From NCBI GenBank assembly GCA_005877225.1, contig VBPK01000167.1, forward strand, positions 1 to 24,509: 24,509 nt of DNA, written 5' to 3'. Below the pieces are notes generated by a model. It was given only the letters and a program-made list of their open reading frames with translations, had not been told where the DNA came from and ran no database searches. Positions 16,206-22,412 of this stretch are shown in pieces. Every line of letters starts with the position of its first letter. The stretch's first letter is position 1. A program made the position numbers and the translations under genes. Source of the DNA: Nitrososphaerota archaeon (GTDB taxonomy: Archaea; Thermoproteota; Nitrososphaeria; Nitrososphaerales; Gagatemarchaeaceae).

Positions 16206-16618
16206 CAACCATCTTTTTGCCGCGGAATCCTCGTAAAGTGCTCGTGTATCACCTTCCAGGTCCCCCTCCTCCAGAAGATGATCGTGAACCTGCTTCTCCC
16301 TTTTGAGACTCTTCCTCTTGTCTCGATTCGCCAGTCGTCGACTCCGGTGACGAGTGCAACATCCTTTGCGAGGAAGTCCAATCGAACCTTCTGCCTGTCG
16401 ATGGATGCGGATTTGATCTCAGACAGCTCCTCGATGAACCTTCTAAATCGCGAACCATCGACCAGCGAGTAGTCAGGGACGTCTTCGAAGGACGAAAACT
16501 TGGGGTTGAACGAATCGTACATCTTTAGAATTCTGCTCTTGTTCTTCGTCGAGATCGCCTCGGGGACGGCCATGACACGCGAAAGAATCTTTTGCCTCTC
16601 TTCTTCCTGGACTCTCAT
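16205..16618 (-). CDS. SnoaL/NTF2-like small protein
   Basis: 137 residues. The pattern fits the nuclear transport factor 2 / SnoaL (DUF4440-like) cone fold: an N-terminal helix containing MAVPEAISTKNKSRILKMYD, a variable middle part, and C-terminal strands DVALVTGVDDWRIE, SRFTIIFWRRGTWKVIHEHF, the latter being the typical 'rvt.vlrk.dGrWkivheH.S' ending. Such proteins are small-molecule isomerases, cyclases, or simple binding proteins. Translation is probably coupled to the LLM oxidoreductase gene (overlap TGATG), so they likely act on the same compound. ATG 16618 start; a TATA-like GTTATTAAG lies about 37 nt upstream on the minus strand (16651-16659). Confidence 0.75.
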   Translation of the reverse strand: MRVQEEERQKILSRVMAVPEAISTKNKSRILKMYDSFNPKFSSFEDVPDYSLVDGSRFRRFIEELSEIKSASIDRQKVRLDFLAKDVALVTGVDDWRIETRGRVSKGRSRFTIIFWRRGTWKVIHEHFTRIPRQKDG

Positions 16619-16650
16619 TTGCGCGTAGATGAAGGCTCGACCTTTCTTCG

Positions 16651-16659
16651 CTTAATAAC
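16651..16659 (-). promoter_or_regulatory. TATA-like box of the SnoaL-like/LLM operon
   Basis: Minus strand GTTATTAAG, centred about 37 nt before ATG 16618, would give a leader of about 10 nt. A palindrome TGTGACACA lies about 27 bp further upstream. Confidence 0.45.
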
Positions 16660-16685
16660 AATTTGTTTGAGGACGCAAAGAGTGC

Positions 16686-16831
16686 TGTGACACATTATTC
16701 GCTACACGACCTGTTGACCGTCAACATCGTCCACAATCTTATCCTAATCCCGAGAAAGAGGCGGAGGTGCATCATGTGTCACAGGAAAGAACGAACGGCT
16801 AAATAGACAGATGATTCGCTTGAGCAAGCGA
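16686..16831. promoter_or_regulatory. Cluster of perfect palindromes in a divergent intergenic region
   Basis: Four palindromes stand between the SnoaL-like gene and the glycosylase gene: TGTGACACA (16686-16694), GTTGACCGTCAAC (16713-16725), TGTGTCACA (16775-16783) and TCGCTTGAGCAAGCGA (16816-16831). The first and third also belong to an 11-bp inverted repeat (CTGTGACACAT / ATGTGTCACAG). The third lies just upstream of the glycosylase TATA box; the fourth covers its predicted transcription start and first base of the start codon. These look like operators; the regulators are unknown. Confidence 0.5.
16799..16806 (+). promoter_or_regulatory. TATA-like box of the Tag-like glycosylase gene
   Basis: CTAAATAG is centred about 28 nt before ATG 16831, consistent with a leaderless transcript. 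Confidence 0.55.
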
Positions 16832-17289
16832 TGTCTCCCTGGAAGGCGACGCCGCCAAAAGACGACCGCGGATACTTCGAGAGGATGACTACGCACCTGT
16901 TCTCCGCAGGATTGAACTGGAGGGTGGTCGAGAATAAGAAGGCCGGGTTTGACAGAGCCTTCTCAAACTTCTCCCCGACGAAGGTTGCGAAATTCACCGA
17001 AAGAGACGTGAAGAGGCTAATGAAGGATGCGGAGATTGTTCGCAACGAGAAGAAGATCCGTGCCACGATCCACAACGCGGCTCAATTCCTAGAGCTGGAG
17101 AAGGAGTACGGTTCCTTCAACCAGTACTTGCGCCACTTCGGGAAAAGCGAGGAGAAGCTGGAGAAGGACCTCCAGGAGAGATTTCATCACGTGGGGGCGT
17201 CGACGGCCAGAATGTTCCTATGGTCAGTCGGTTTCCCGCTGACGCCAAACAGCGAGGAGAAGAAGTGGATGGCCGGCCATAAAATGTAG
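16831..17289 (+). CDS. Divergent DNA-3-methyladenine glycosylase I (Tag)-like protein
   Basis: 152 residues; bacterial Tag has about 187. The conserved core is recognisable: FSAGLNWRVVENKKAGFDRA at 24-43 (compare 'qaGLSWitvLkKRenfr.aF'), FSPTKVAKFTERDVKRLMKD at 47-66, AEIVRNEKKIRATIHNA at 67-83 and the closing HHVGASTARMFLWSVG (compare 'fkfVGttisysfmqa.G'). Family function is removal of 3-methyladenine from DNA. Here, the N-terminal zinc-site and tyrosine region is missing, and the position of the base-recognition glutamate (eight residues before the tryptophan of GLSW) is a histidine (H22). Activity or base preference may therefore differ. ATG 16831 fits the promoter exactly. Upstream palindromes suggest regulation. 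Confidence 0.75.
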   Translation: MSPWKATPPKDDRGYFERMTTHLFSAGLNWRVVENKKAGFDRAFSNFSPTKVAKFTERDVKRLMKDAEIVRNEKKIRATIHNAAQFLELEKEYGSFNQYLRHFGKSEEKLEKDLQERFHHVGASTARMFLWSVGFPLTPNSEEKKWMAGHKM

Positions 17290-17335
17290 AGCAGCGCGTG
17301 AAGAAGAGGAGTCCGCGTGGCCGGGTCGAACTGAG

Positions 17336-18445
17336 CTACTTCTTTCTGATGTCTCTCAGAACCGAGTCCATCGCCGCCATGGTCGTGGAGACGGCCTGAA
17401 TCGTCGCCGAGGTGCCCATGTGGCCGATTCTGATTATCTTTCCTGAAAGCTCCCCGAGACCCCCCGCGATCATTATGTCGTACTTTGAGGCGAGCCTCCC
17501 TCTGAGCTTCTTGTCCACCTCCGGGTCGACTGATGCGACACTGACTGTGTTCGAGAGATACCTCTTGTCGGGAAATAGCTTCAGACCCAGCTCCCCCAGA
17601 GACTTGCGGGTGAACTCCGCCACTTCCTTATGCCTCCGGTATCTGTTGTCCAAACCTTCTTTCAGGACGAGGTCGACAGCTTTCTGCAGTCCGACGATGA
17701 TTGAAGTCGGCATCGACGACGGATGAGGGTGCCCCCACGGGCCCATCTCCTCGATGGCCTTGGCCCAGACATTGAGATTCAAAAAGCGGGTATGAATCTT
17801 GTCAGAGTTCTTCTTGGCTGCCTTCCAAGCATCCCTGCTCACGGCCACGGGCTCTGCCCCGAAGACGCCCCCGATGGCCTTGCTCGCGTATCCGATCGCA
17901 TAGTCGGCGCCCCATTCATCGACCCTTACATCTATTCCCCCGAAGGCGGAAATCGAATCAAGAACGGTCAGCATACCGTGTTCCCTGCAGACCTTGAGGA
18001 TTGCCTCGACTGGGCTTACGACGCCCGTAGACGTCTCGTTCTGGACGACGAAGAGGGGCTTCCCGGATGGGTCGCTCTTCGTCCTCTCGATGGCCTCCTC
18101 AACCTGCTCCGGTTTTACCGGTTTTCCCGGACCGCTCCTTACCACGACCGGCTTCCCTCCCCAGTACTCGACCATCGAGACTATCATTTCAGAGAAGTAC
18201 CCATTGACGCACACGAACGCTTCCTGCCCCCTGGGGACAAGGTTCGCAACGGCCATCTCCACCGCCAGCTGCCCGGGCACGGGGACTATGATGACGTCGT
18301 TCTCGGTCTTGAAGATCTTCTGGAGTTTCGCGGTAGTGTCATCGTACACTTGCTTCCACTTCTCTCCGTAGTGAGGGAGTATTGGCAGTGCGAGTGTGGT
18401 CAGAACCTCTGGCTCAGGTTCGGACGGGCCGGGGACCATCAGCAT
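17336..18445 (-). CDS. PLP-dependent class V aminotransferase (alanine-glyoxylate / serine-pyruvate type)
   Basis: 369 residues. N-terminus VPGPSEPEPEVL is the usual 'PGPt.vp.ev' of the serine-pyruvate/alanine-glyoxylate group, followed by PILPHYGEKW. Cofactor residues: NETSTGV (136-142), D163 in VLDSISAFGG and the probable Schiff-base lysine K189 in GYASKAIGG. The C-terminal IIRIGHMG carries the carboxylate-binding arginine. The family includes phosphoserine, serine-glyoxylate and ureidoglycine aminotransferases; the last would fit purine breakdown beside a molybdenum hydroxylase, but this is speculation. ATG 18445; a second ATG two codons on is possible. A TATA-like CTTTAATAG lies upstream (18482-18489 on the minus strand). 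Confidence 0.93.
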   Translation of the reverse strand: MLMVPGPSEPEPEVLTTLALPILPHYGEKWKQVYDDTTAKLQKIFKTENDVIIVPVPGQLAVEMAVANLVPRGQEAFVCVNGYFSEMIVSMVEYWGGKPVVVRSGPGKPVKPEQVEEAIERTKSDPSGKPLFVVQNETSTGVVSPVEAILKVCREHGMLTVLDSISAFGGIDVRVDEWGADYAIGYASKAIGGVFGAEPVAVSRDAWKAAKKNSDKIHTRFLNLNVWAKAIEEMGPWGHPHPSSMPTSIIVGLQKAVDLVLKEGLDNRYRRHKEVAEFTRKSLGELGLKLFPDKRYLSNTVSVASVDPEVDKKLRGRLASKYDIMIAGGLGELSGKIIRIGHMGTSATIQAVSTTMAAMDSVLRDIRKK

Positions 18446-18481
18446 GGCTGCGAAACCTGTCCCGACGCCCCGGGCCCAGTC

Positions 18482-18489
18482 TATTAAAG
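18482..18489 (-). promoter_or_regulatory. TATA-like box of the aminotransferase gene
   Basis: Minus strand CTTTAATA, about 40 nt before ATG 18445, giving a predicted leader of about 15 nt. Confidence 0.4.
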
Positions 18490-18575
18490 CTCGGTGATTC
18501 GAGAGCCGAAAACGTCGGACGTCAATTTCCTTGATAGAATCAACAAGAGTCGCGGGCTAGGGGTTCGCATGGCGG

Positions 18576-19220
18576 CTACCACCGCATTGAATCTTCCGTC
18601 GCCATCATGTGGCCTCCGAAGCCGACCGCCCAGAGGAGTGCCGGGTAGACGATCATTCGTTCCATCCCCCCTACCCCTAATCCGAGATTGATGCCCCCGA
18701 CGAACAAGAAAAGAGCAGCGAGCGTAGCGAGACCAAGAATAATTGAGAGGTAAGACATTGGCTTCTTCTCGAACTTGGAGGTGACGACCGCGGACAGACC
18801 AGCGAACAGGAAGGCGATGAACGAGGAGATGGTGTGCAAAATCCCGGCCGTCTCCGGGAAGAGGCCCACACCCAGCGCCCCGATTCCAGCCAACGCGAGC
18901 AGCCCAGTGGCAGGCTTCCAAGTGAACGCTCGCTGGAGGAAGTATGCGCCCGCTAGGATGAGGAGGCCCAGAACGGCGTTTGAGATGTCGAAGAGCCAGG
19001 CCGAGGGCGGAATCGTGCAGGAGCTGCGGCAGGTCGCGCCGAGGTCGCTCACGAAGTTCACGGATACGCTGTACGCGTATCCGGTCGTGTTTCCAGACCC
19101 GGAGGTGTTGAGCACTCCGTGAGCCGAGTAGTATATCTCAGCGACTATGAGCAAGATTCCAAACTGAACAGCCCCAACGAAGATGGCAACCCCCGCCTTC
19201 GCGGCGTTTGAAAGCGCCAT
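18576..19220 (-). CDS. DUF998-like integral membrane protein
   Basis: 214 residues from ATG 19220. Six membrane helices, including VGAVQFGILLIVAEIYYSA, ISNAVLGLLILAGAYFL, LLALAGIGALGVGLFPE and LSIILGLATLAALFLFV. The DUF998 marks NFVSDLGA after the first helix and GLFPETAGILHTISSFIAFL in the middle are clear. A short extracytoplasmic loop has two cysteines (CRSSC) that could form a disulphide. Function is unknown for the family. The frame is open to a GTG at 19238, but I prefer ATG 19220 because a TATA box (CTATAAAG, minus strand 19244-19251) is centred 27-28 nt upstream and would produce a leaderless mRNA at this ATG. Confidence 0.8.
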   Translation of the reverse strand: MALSNAAKAGVAIFVGAVQFGILLIVAEIYYSAHGVLNTSGSGNTTGYAYSVSVNFVSDLGATCRSSCTIPPSAWLFDISNAVLGLLILAGAYFLQRAFTWKPATGLLALAGIGALGVGLFPETAGILHTISSFIAFLFAGLSAVVTSKFEKKPMSYLSIILGLATLAALFLFVGGINLGLGVGGMERMIVYPALLWAVGFGGHMMATEDSMRW

Positions 19221-19243
19221 CGCGTCCTCATGCTTCACAGCCT

Positions 19244-19251
19244 CTTTATAG
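19244..19251. promoter_or_regulatory. TATA box of the DUF998-like gene
   Basis: Minus strand CTATAAAG lies 27-28 nt before ATG 19220 and decides the start. The plus-strand reading CTTTATAG could also have served the broken gene at 19270-19469. Confidence 0.55.
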
Positions 19252-19269
19252 TTGCAGCAAGGCTTTACG

Positions 19270-19469
19270 GTGCAAGCAAGACAACCGAGACCGCCCGCGT
19301 CATGATTCTTGCGATTCTGGCGATCATTCTGGGCATATGATGAGCATGTTGGGCCTCTTCTTCAACGGTCAAACCAACGGCCCCTGACCAGAGGGGCGAG
19401 CATGATCAGCTCGGCCTGGCTGGCGTGAAGGAAGCCCTCGCGCTCATCGATAAAGCGGGGCCCAGATAG
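19270..19469 (+). pseudogene. Broken small membrane-protein gene
   Basis: This part of the 355-base gap encodes a readable protein in alternating frames. Frame A (19278-19337) gives KTTETARVMILAILAIILGI then TGA. One base shift gives MMSMLGLFFNGQTNGP (19337-19387). Back in frame A comes PDQRGEHDQLGLAGVKEALA then LIDKAGPR and a stop at 19467-19469. Joined, this is a protein of about 65 residues with one membrane helix and a soluble helical tail. There is no good start codon in frame A; a GTG at 19270 is one frame off. The two shifts compensate each other. I take it as a decayed gene, family unknown; sequencing errors cannot be excluded. Confidence 0.45.
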
Positions 19470-19594
19470 GGTCGCTTAACGCAACAAACCTAGAGAACCA
19501 GAAAAATCTAGGAAACTCCAGGTGAAGCGCCCTTACGGGTACCATAGTGAACAGCGAAATGGTTCTTTAAGCGTGAAGAAGCACGCGTGTCCAT
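19470..19594. other. Short non-coding stretch with the SET gene promoter
   Basis: No gene seen. The TATA-like CTTTAAGC (19565-19572) lies 26-27 nt before ATG 19595, indicating a leaderless transcript for the SET-domain gene. Confidence 0.5.
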
Positions 19595-20116
19595 ATGCCA
19601 AAAGCAGTAATGGTAAGAGATTCAAAGATACACGGCAAGGGGGTTTTTGCGCTAAGAGACTTCGGCGAAGAAGACCTAGTTCTAGAGCTGGATGATTCGC
19701 ACTCTGTTCCTGATAGGAGCAAACTGACCCCAGAACAGAGCAAGTACGAGATCGATGTTTTCATTGACAAAGGCGGAAACGAGAAGGTGGTCTTGGCGCA
19801 ATCGCCGGAGAGATACATCAACCATTCATGCGACCCCAACTTACTCGTAAAGACAGACTTGCGAAGCGGAGTCAGGAGGGTCTATGCTCTTGGAAAGATT
19901 CGCAGGGGGGATGAAATCACATGGGATTACTTCTTGAACGCGTGGGAGAAATGGGAAGTGCCTCTGGAATGTAAATGTGGGAGTTCCAACTGCCGTAGGA
20001 TTCTTCGGGGAAACTTCTTCACGCTGCCAAGCGACGTTCGGCGTAGATTGATTCCTCTGCTCGATGGGCCCTTCAAGAAGAGGTTCAAGGACCGGATAAA
20101 TCGGATTTCGCAATAA
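19595..20116 (+). CDS. SET-domain protein (putative protein lysine methyltransferase)
   Basis: 173 residues. SET motifs in order: KIHGKGVFAL (11-20, SAM-binding glycine strand), ERYINHSCDPN (72-82, the pseudoknot 'NHSC.PN') and GDEITWDY (105-112, with the catalytic tyrosine). After it comes CKCGSSNC (C126, C128, C133), exactly the CxCxxxxC spacing of eukaryotic post-SET domains, which bind one zinc together with the SET cysteine (C79). Eukaryotic relatives methylate histone lysines; in archaea a SET protein of Methanosarcina methylates a chromatin protein. Target here unknown. The C-terminus is basic (KKRFKDRINR). ATG 19595 sits 27 nt after a TATA-like box. Confidence 0.88.
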   Translation: MPKAVMVRDSKIHGKGVFALRDFGEEDLVLELDDSHSVPDRSKLTPEQSKYEIDVFIDKGGNEKVVLAQSPERYINHSCDPNLLVKTDLRSGVRRVYALGKIRRGDEITWDYFLNAWEKWEVPLECKCGSSNCRRILRGNFFTLPSDVRRRLIPLLDGPFKKRFKDRINRISQ

Positions 20117-20244
20117 GAAGCGAGATCGATCGCCAATCGAGATGGAGCGATATGGATGATCAACTGAGAACAGAACAGAATGGGAAATCCCTCTGAACAG
20201 GGGAACATACCGTAACGAGAGTGCTAAGAAGAATAATCGGAGTC

Positions 20245-20472
20245 TTAGCCTTCGACTACTATCATCGTTAGCGTGCTGCGGACTCTGTCGAGTCGGCGGA
20301 TCTTCCAGGTGATCGTCTCTTTGACCTTCTCCATCGTCTGACCTTCGATTCGGGCAATGATGTCGTACACGCCATAGACGATAAACACTTCCTTTACGTT
20401 CTCTATTGATCTCAGCTCCTTCATGAGCTGCTCCTCCGCGCCTAAATCTGCATTAATTAACACAAAGGCCAT
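20245..20472 (-). CDS. Stand-alone RAM (Lrp/AsnC ligand-binding) domain protein
   Basis: 75 residues from ATG 20472; a GTG at 20478 is also in frame. MAFVLINADLGAEEQLMKEL, then VKEVFIVYGVYDIIARIEGQ and STLTMIVVEG, is the beta-alpha-beta-beta-alpha-beta RAM fold of the Lrp/AsnC family, without the N-terminal helix-turn-helix. Such single-domain proteins bind amino acids and may assemble with full-length Lrp regulators. Small RAM proteins are common in archaea. It is divergent from the LAGIDADG-type gene with 91 bases between. A TATA-like GGTTAATAC (20520-20528, minus) lies about 50 nt upstream. Confidence 0.88.
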   Translation of the reverse strand: MAFVLINADLGAEEQLMKELRSIENVKEVFIVYGVYDIIARIEGQTMEKVKETITWKIRRLDRVRSTLTMIVVEG

Positions 20473-20535
20473 CGGCACGGACTAGCGCACTACCTCTCGC
20501 CCCGCTATCGAACCCTTCAGTATTAACCATTGCTG

Positions 20536-20544
20536 CTTTTATCC
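20536..20544 (+). promoter_or_regulatory. TATA-like box of the LAGIDADG-type gene
   Basis: CTTTTATCC is centred about 25 nt before GTG 20564, fitting a leaderless transcript and the GTG start. Confidence 0.45.
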
Positions 20545-20563
20545 TCCAAGCGAGTTTCTTGAT

Positions 20564-21235
20564 GTGCCCATCTACAAGTCGTGGGAACAGGTTGCAGGCT
20601 ACTTCGACGGTGACGGTACGATAAGCTTCTATGATACAAGCAACCAACCGTACAAGCTCGGCCTCTCGCTCATCTTTGTCGACCAATCCAAAGACCAAAT
20701 CAACAATATCAGAGAATTCCTGAACGGACGCGGCGTCAGGACGGGCAACGTGCTGAGGGCGTCAAAGGGAACTGCCTACATGATAGCGGTAAGCCGATTC
20801 GCCGCGGTTAGAGAGACCCTACGGCAAATGCTGCCGCACCTGTACAAGAAAGCAAATGAAATGCAAGCCGCCCTCGACTACCACGATGGCAAGATTACTG
20901 GGAACGCGCTGACGGCCATATTCCAAAATGAGGTGGAAGCTGGCCGCCGAGAGAGGCGGCCGCGGAAGGTCCCTATTCACGTCCCGCACACATACTTCGA
21001 CGGCGACAGAATAATGAAACTGATGCGGAATGTCAAACTGAGAGATGTGTCGGGAAGGTATCGAGCCAAGGTGACGCCCGAAGATTTCCAAGCCATTAGA
21101 CAAGAGCATTTCGAGAAGGGCAGACGCTTGAACGAATTGATGAAGGCTTACCCTCAATACAGCAGGACCACTATCCGTAGAATCCTTGGCAGTGACAAGC
21201 AGAGGGGTCACGTGCTTGTAAAGGGCGAGGTTTAG
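20564..21235 (+). CDS. LAGIDADG-type (homing endonuclease-like) protein, free-standing
   Basis: 223 residues. VAGYFDGDGTISF at 10-22 is a LAGIDADG motif, followed by the usual strand pattern ('...LGLSLIFVDQSKDQINNIRE'), FLNGRGV and a helical segment. One motif only, so an active enzyme would be a homodimer. The basic middle (RRERRPRKV) and the C-terminal FEKGRRLNELMKAYPQYSRT with TIRRILG look like a helix-turn-helix DNA-binding tail. No split host gene or intein boundary is visible on either side, so it is a free-standing gene; it may have been domesticated as a DNA-binding regulator. The start is GTG 20564, with TATA-like CTTTTATCC (20536-20544) about 25 nt upstream. Confidence 0.8.
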   Translation: MPIYKSWEQVAGYFDGDGTISFYDTSNQPYKLGLSLIFVDQSKDQINNIREFLNGRGVRTGNVLRASKGTAYMIAVSRFAAVRETLRQMLPHLYKKANEMQAALDYHDGKITGNALTAIFQNEVEAGRRERRPRKVPIHVPHTYFDGDRIMKLMRNVKLRDVSGRYRAKVTPEDFQAIRQEHFEKGRRLNELMKAYPQYSRTTIRRILGSDKQRGHVLVKGEV

Positions 21236-21309
21236 TTAGACTTGTGTCGATAGAACGGAGGCGAAGGAGCCGCACGATCGGTTGGCTCCGCATCGCTGGG
21301 TATCTAATA

Positions 21310-22002
21310 CTAACCTTGAAGCGCTCCTTTTACTCCCCTGTAACACATGTAGGAGGCCAGAACTAAGAGGCCGTCAGCAACGAAGGTGATAGCGAGAATG
21401 ACAACACCTCCGTATCCAAAGAAGGATAGGTAGTAGTAGGGGCCATAGAAGACTCCTAGACCCCCGGCAGTCGTCGGCGTGGGGAATGAAATTACACCTG
21501 TGTAGAGCATCGCTGAAAAGACCGCAAACGAACCCAACCCGAACACCGCCAAAGTCAGAAAGAGCCAGCCGGCGGTCCTGAGCCGAGGTTGGGAGACCTG
21601 GTCGGCGAGTCTCCTCAGCGAGGTGATGACCCTGTACCATGCCAAGAGGGGCGCTATGTACGCCGCGGCGGCGACCGCGATGAATTCACTTTCGAGGTTT
21701 CGAAAAGCTTGGCTCTGATAGATGGCTTGGAGACTTGGAGGCGTGCTTCCTAACGCTGGCACGGCACTGACGAACTGGATAGAAACCAAGAAACCTCCAA
21801 TCACTGCGACGACTACGGCAATTGCTATCGAATATATGAGCCAACTGCCGGTGGACTTGTACCGCGGGGCCTCCGCAAGCGTCGACCTGCCAAGATTCCG
21901 CCATCCGACGATGAGGAAAATCAAGGCGACAATGAAGAGGACGCCGGCTATCAGGCCGACAAAGGGGGCGAATGTCAGCGCTCCGCCTACCATGAAAAAC
22001 AA
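21310..22002 (-). CDS. DUF973-like integral membrane protein, probably frameshifted near its N-terminus
   Basis: 230 residues as an intact frame from TTG 22002. Five to six membrane helices: GALTFAPFVGLIAGVLFIVA, WLIYSIAIAVVVAVIGGFLV, FIAVAAAAYIAPLLAWYRVI, GWLFLTLAVFGLGSFAVFSA and GGVVILAITFVADGLLVLAS; overall like archaeal DUF973 membrane proteins (tentative). The frame stays open upstream of the TTG to a TAG at 22036 and encodes ARGLDDLKWSF, a natural start of the first helix, but no start codon exists there. Adding one base in the run of five C (22027-22031) joins it to a frame that gives QAPVVPVSDHRRGG and, upstream, a Pro/Gln/Arg-rich segment back to TTG 22157 (or start GTG 22049). A real gene with a frameshift or a sequence error. 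Confidence 0.7.
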   Translation of the reverse strand: MFFMVGGALTFAPFVGLIAGVLFIVALIFLIVGWRNLGRSTLAEAPRYKSTGSWLIYSIAIAVVVAVIGGFLVSIQFVSAVPALGSTPPSLQAIYQSQAFRNLESEFIAVAAAAYIAPLLAWYRVITSLRRLADQVSQPRLRTAGWLFLTLAVFGLGSFAVFSAMLYTGVISFPTPTTAGGLGVFYGPYYYLSFFGYGGVVILAITFVADGLLVLASYMCYRGVKGALQG

Positions 22003-22331
22003 GAACGACCATTTGAGGTCGTCAAGCCCCCTCGCCTATGGTCGGACACCGGGACGACGGGAGCCTGAGCCGGGCGAGCCTGAGGACCGAAGCCGCGCCT
22101 TTGACGGAACCCCGCGTCGGAAGGCTGTTCAGGGTTGCGGTTGGTGCGAGAGGACAACGTCGGATAAAACGTGCCAGCGACTAATTAGTCTTTGACCTCG
22201 GAAGTGCGTCGGAACACAAGTGGAGGGCTACCTTGACAGGATAGACGTCGCGATTTGTCCCTCTGGTAAAGCCAAACGATTTCGGGTCTGACTCCGGCCT
22301 GACGTATTCTGCCCAATCCGGCACAATCCAC

Positions 22332-22404
22332 GTAGTCACCCAGCGGTCACTGCCTTCTTAGAGCGTAGTCACCAGACTGACAACCTTAAGTGCGTGTAGT
22401 CACC
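22332..22404 (+). repeat. Three direct repeats GTAGTCACC around the fic promoter
   Basis: Exact copies at 22332-22340, 22365-22373 and 22396-22404, start-to-start 33 and 31 bases, so about three helical turns each and on the same face of DNA. The TATA-like box CCTTAAG (22384-22390) lies between the second and third copies, and the third lies between TATA and the predicted transcript start. This is the layout of a repressor operator; the repressor is unknown, and the Fic protein's N-terminal region is a candidate (inference). Confidence 0.65.
22384..22390 (+). promoter_or_regulatory. TATA-like box of the fic gene
   Basis: CCTTAAG is centred 25-26 nt before ATG 22413: a leaderless-type promoter. 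Confidence 0.55.
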
Positions 22405-22412
22405 TCACACAG

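Larger units (their letters stand above)
22039..22412. other. Intergenic region with operator-like repeats and coding remnants
   Basis: About 370 bases without an intact gene. The part up to 22157 probably encodes the shifted N-terminus of the DUF973-like protein. A perfect 12-bp palindrome GACTAATTAGTC is at 22179-22190. 22220-22291 and 22284-22361 on + read as short coding-like fragments (MEGYLDRIDVAICPSGKAK; GLTYSAQSGTIHVVTQ). Three GTAGTCACC repeats follow before the fic gene. Confidence 0.5.

Noticed and set aside
20564..21235. Intein or group I intron carrying the LAGIDADG motif
   Set aside because: No split host gene, no extein splice-site residues (N-terminal Cys/Ser, C-terminal HN) and an independent promoter.
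22332..22404. CRISPR-like repeats
   Set aside because: The units are only 9 bases, with 22-24 base gaps that contain a promoter, and no cas gene is near.
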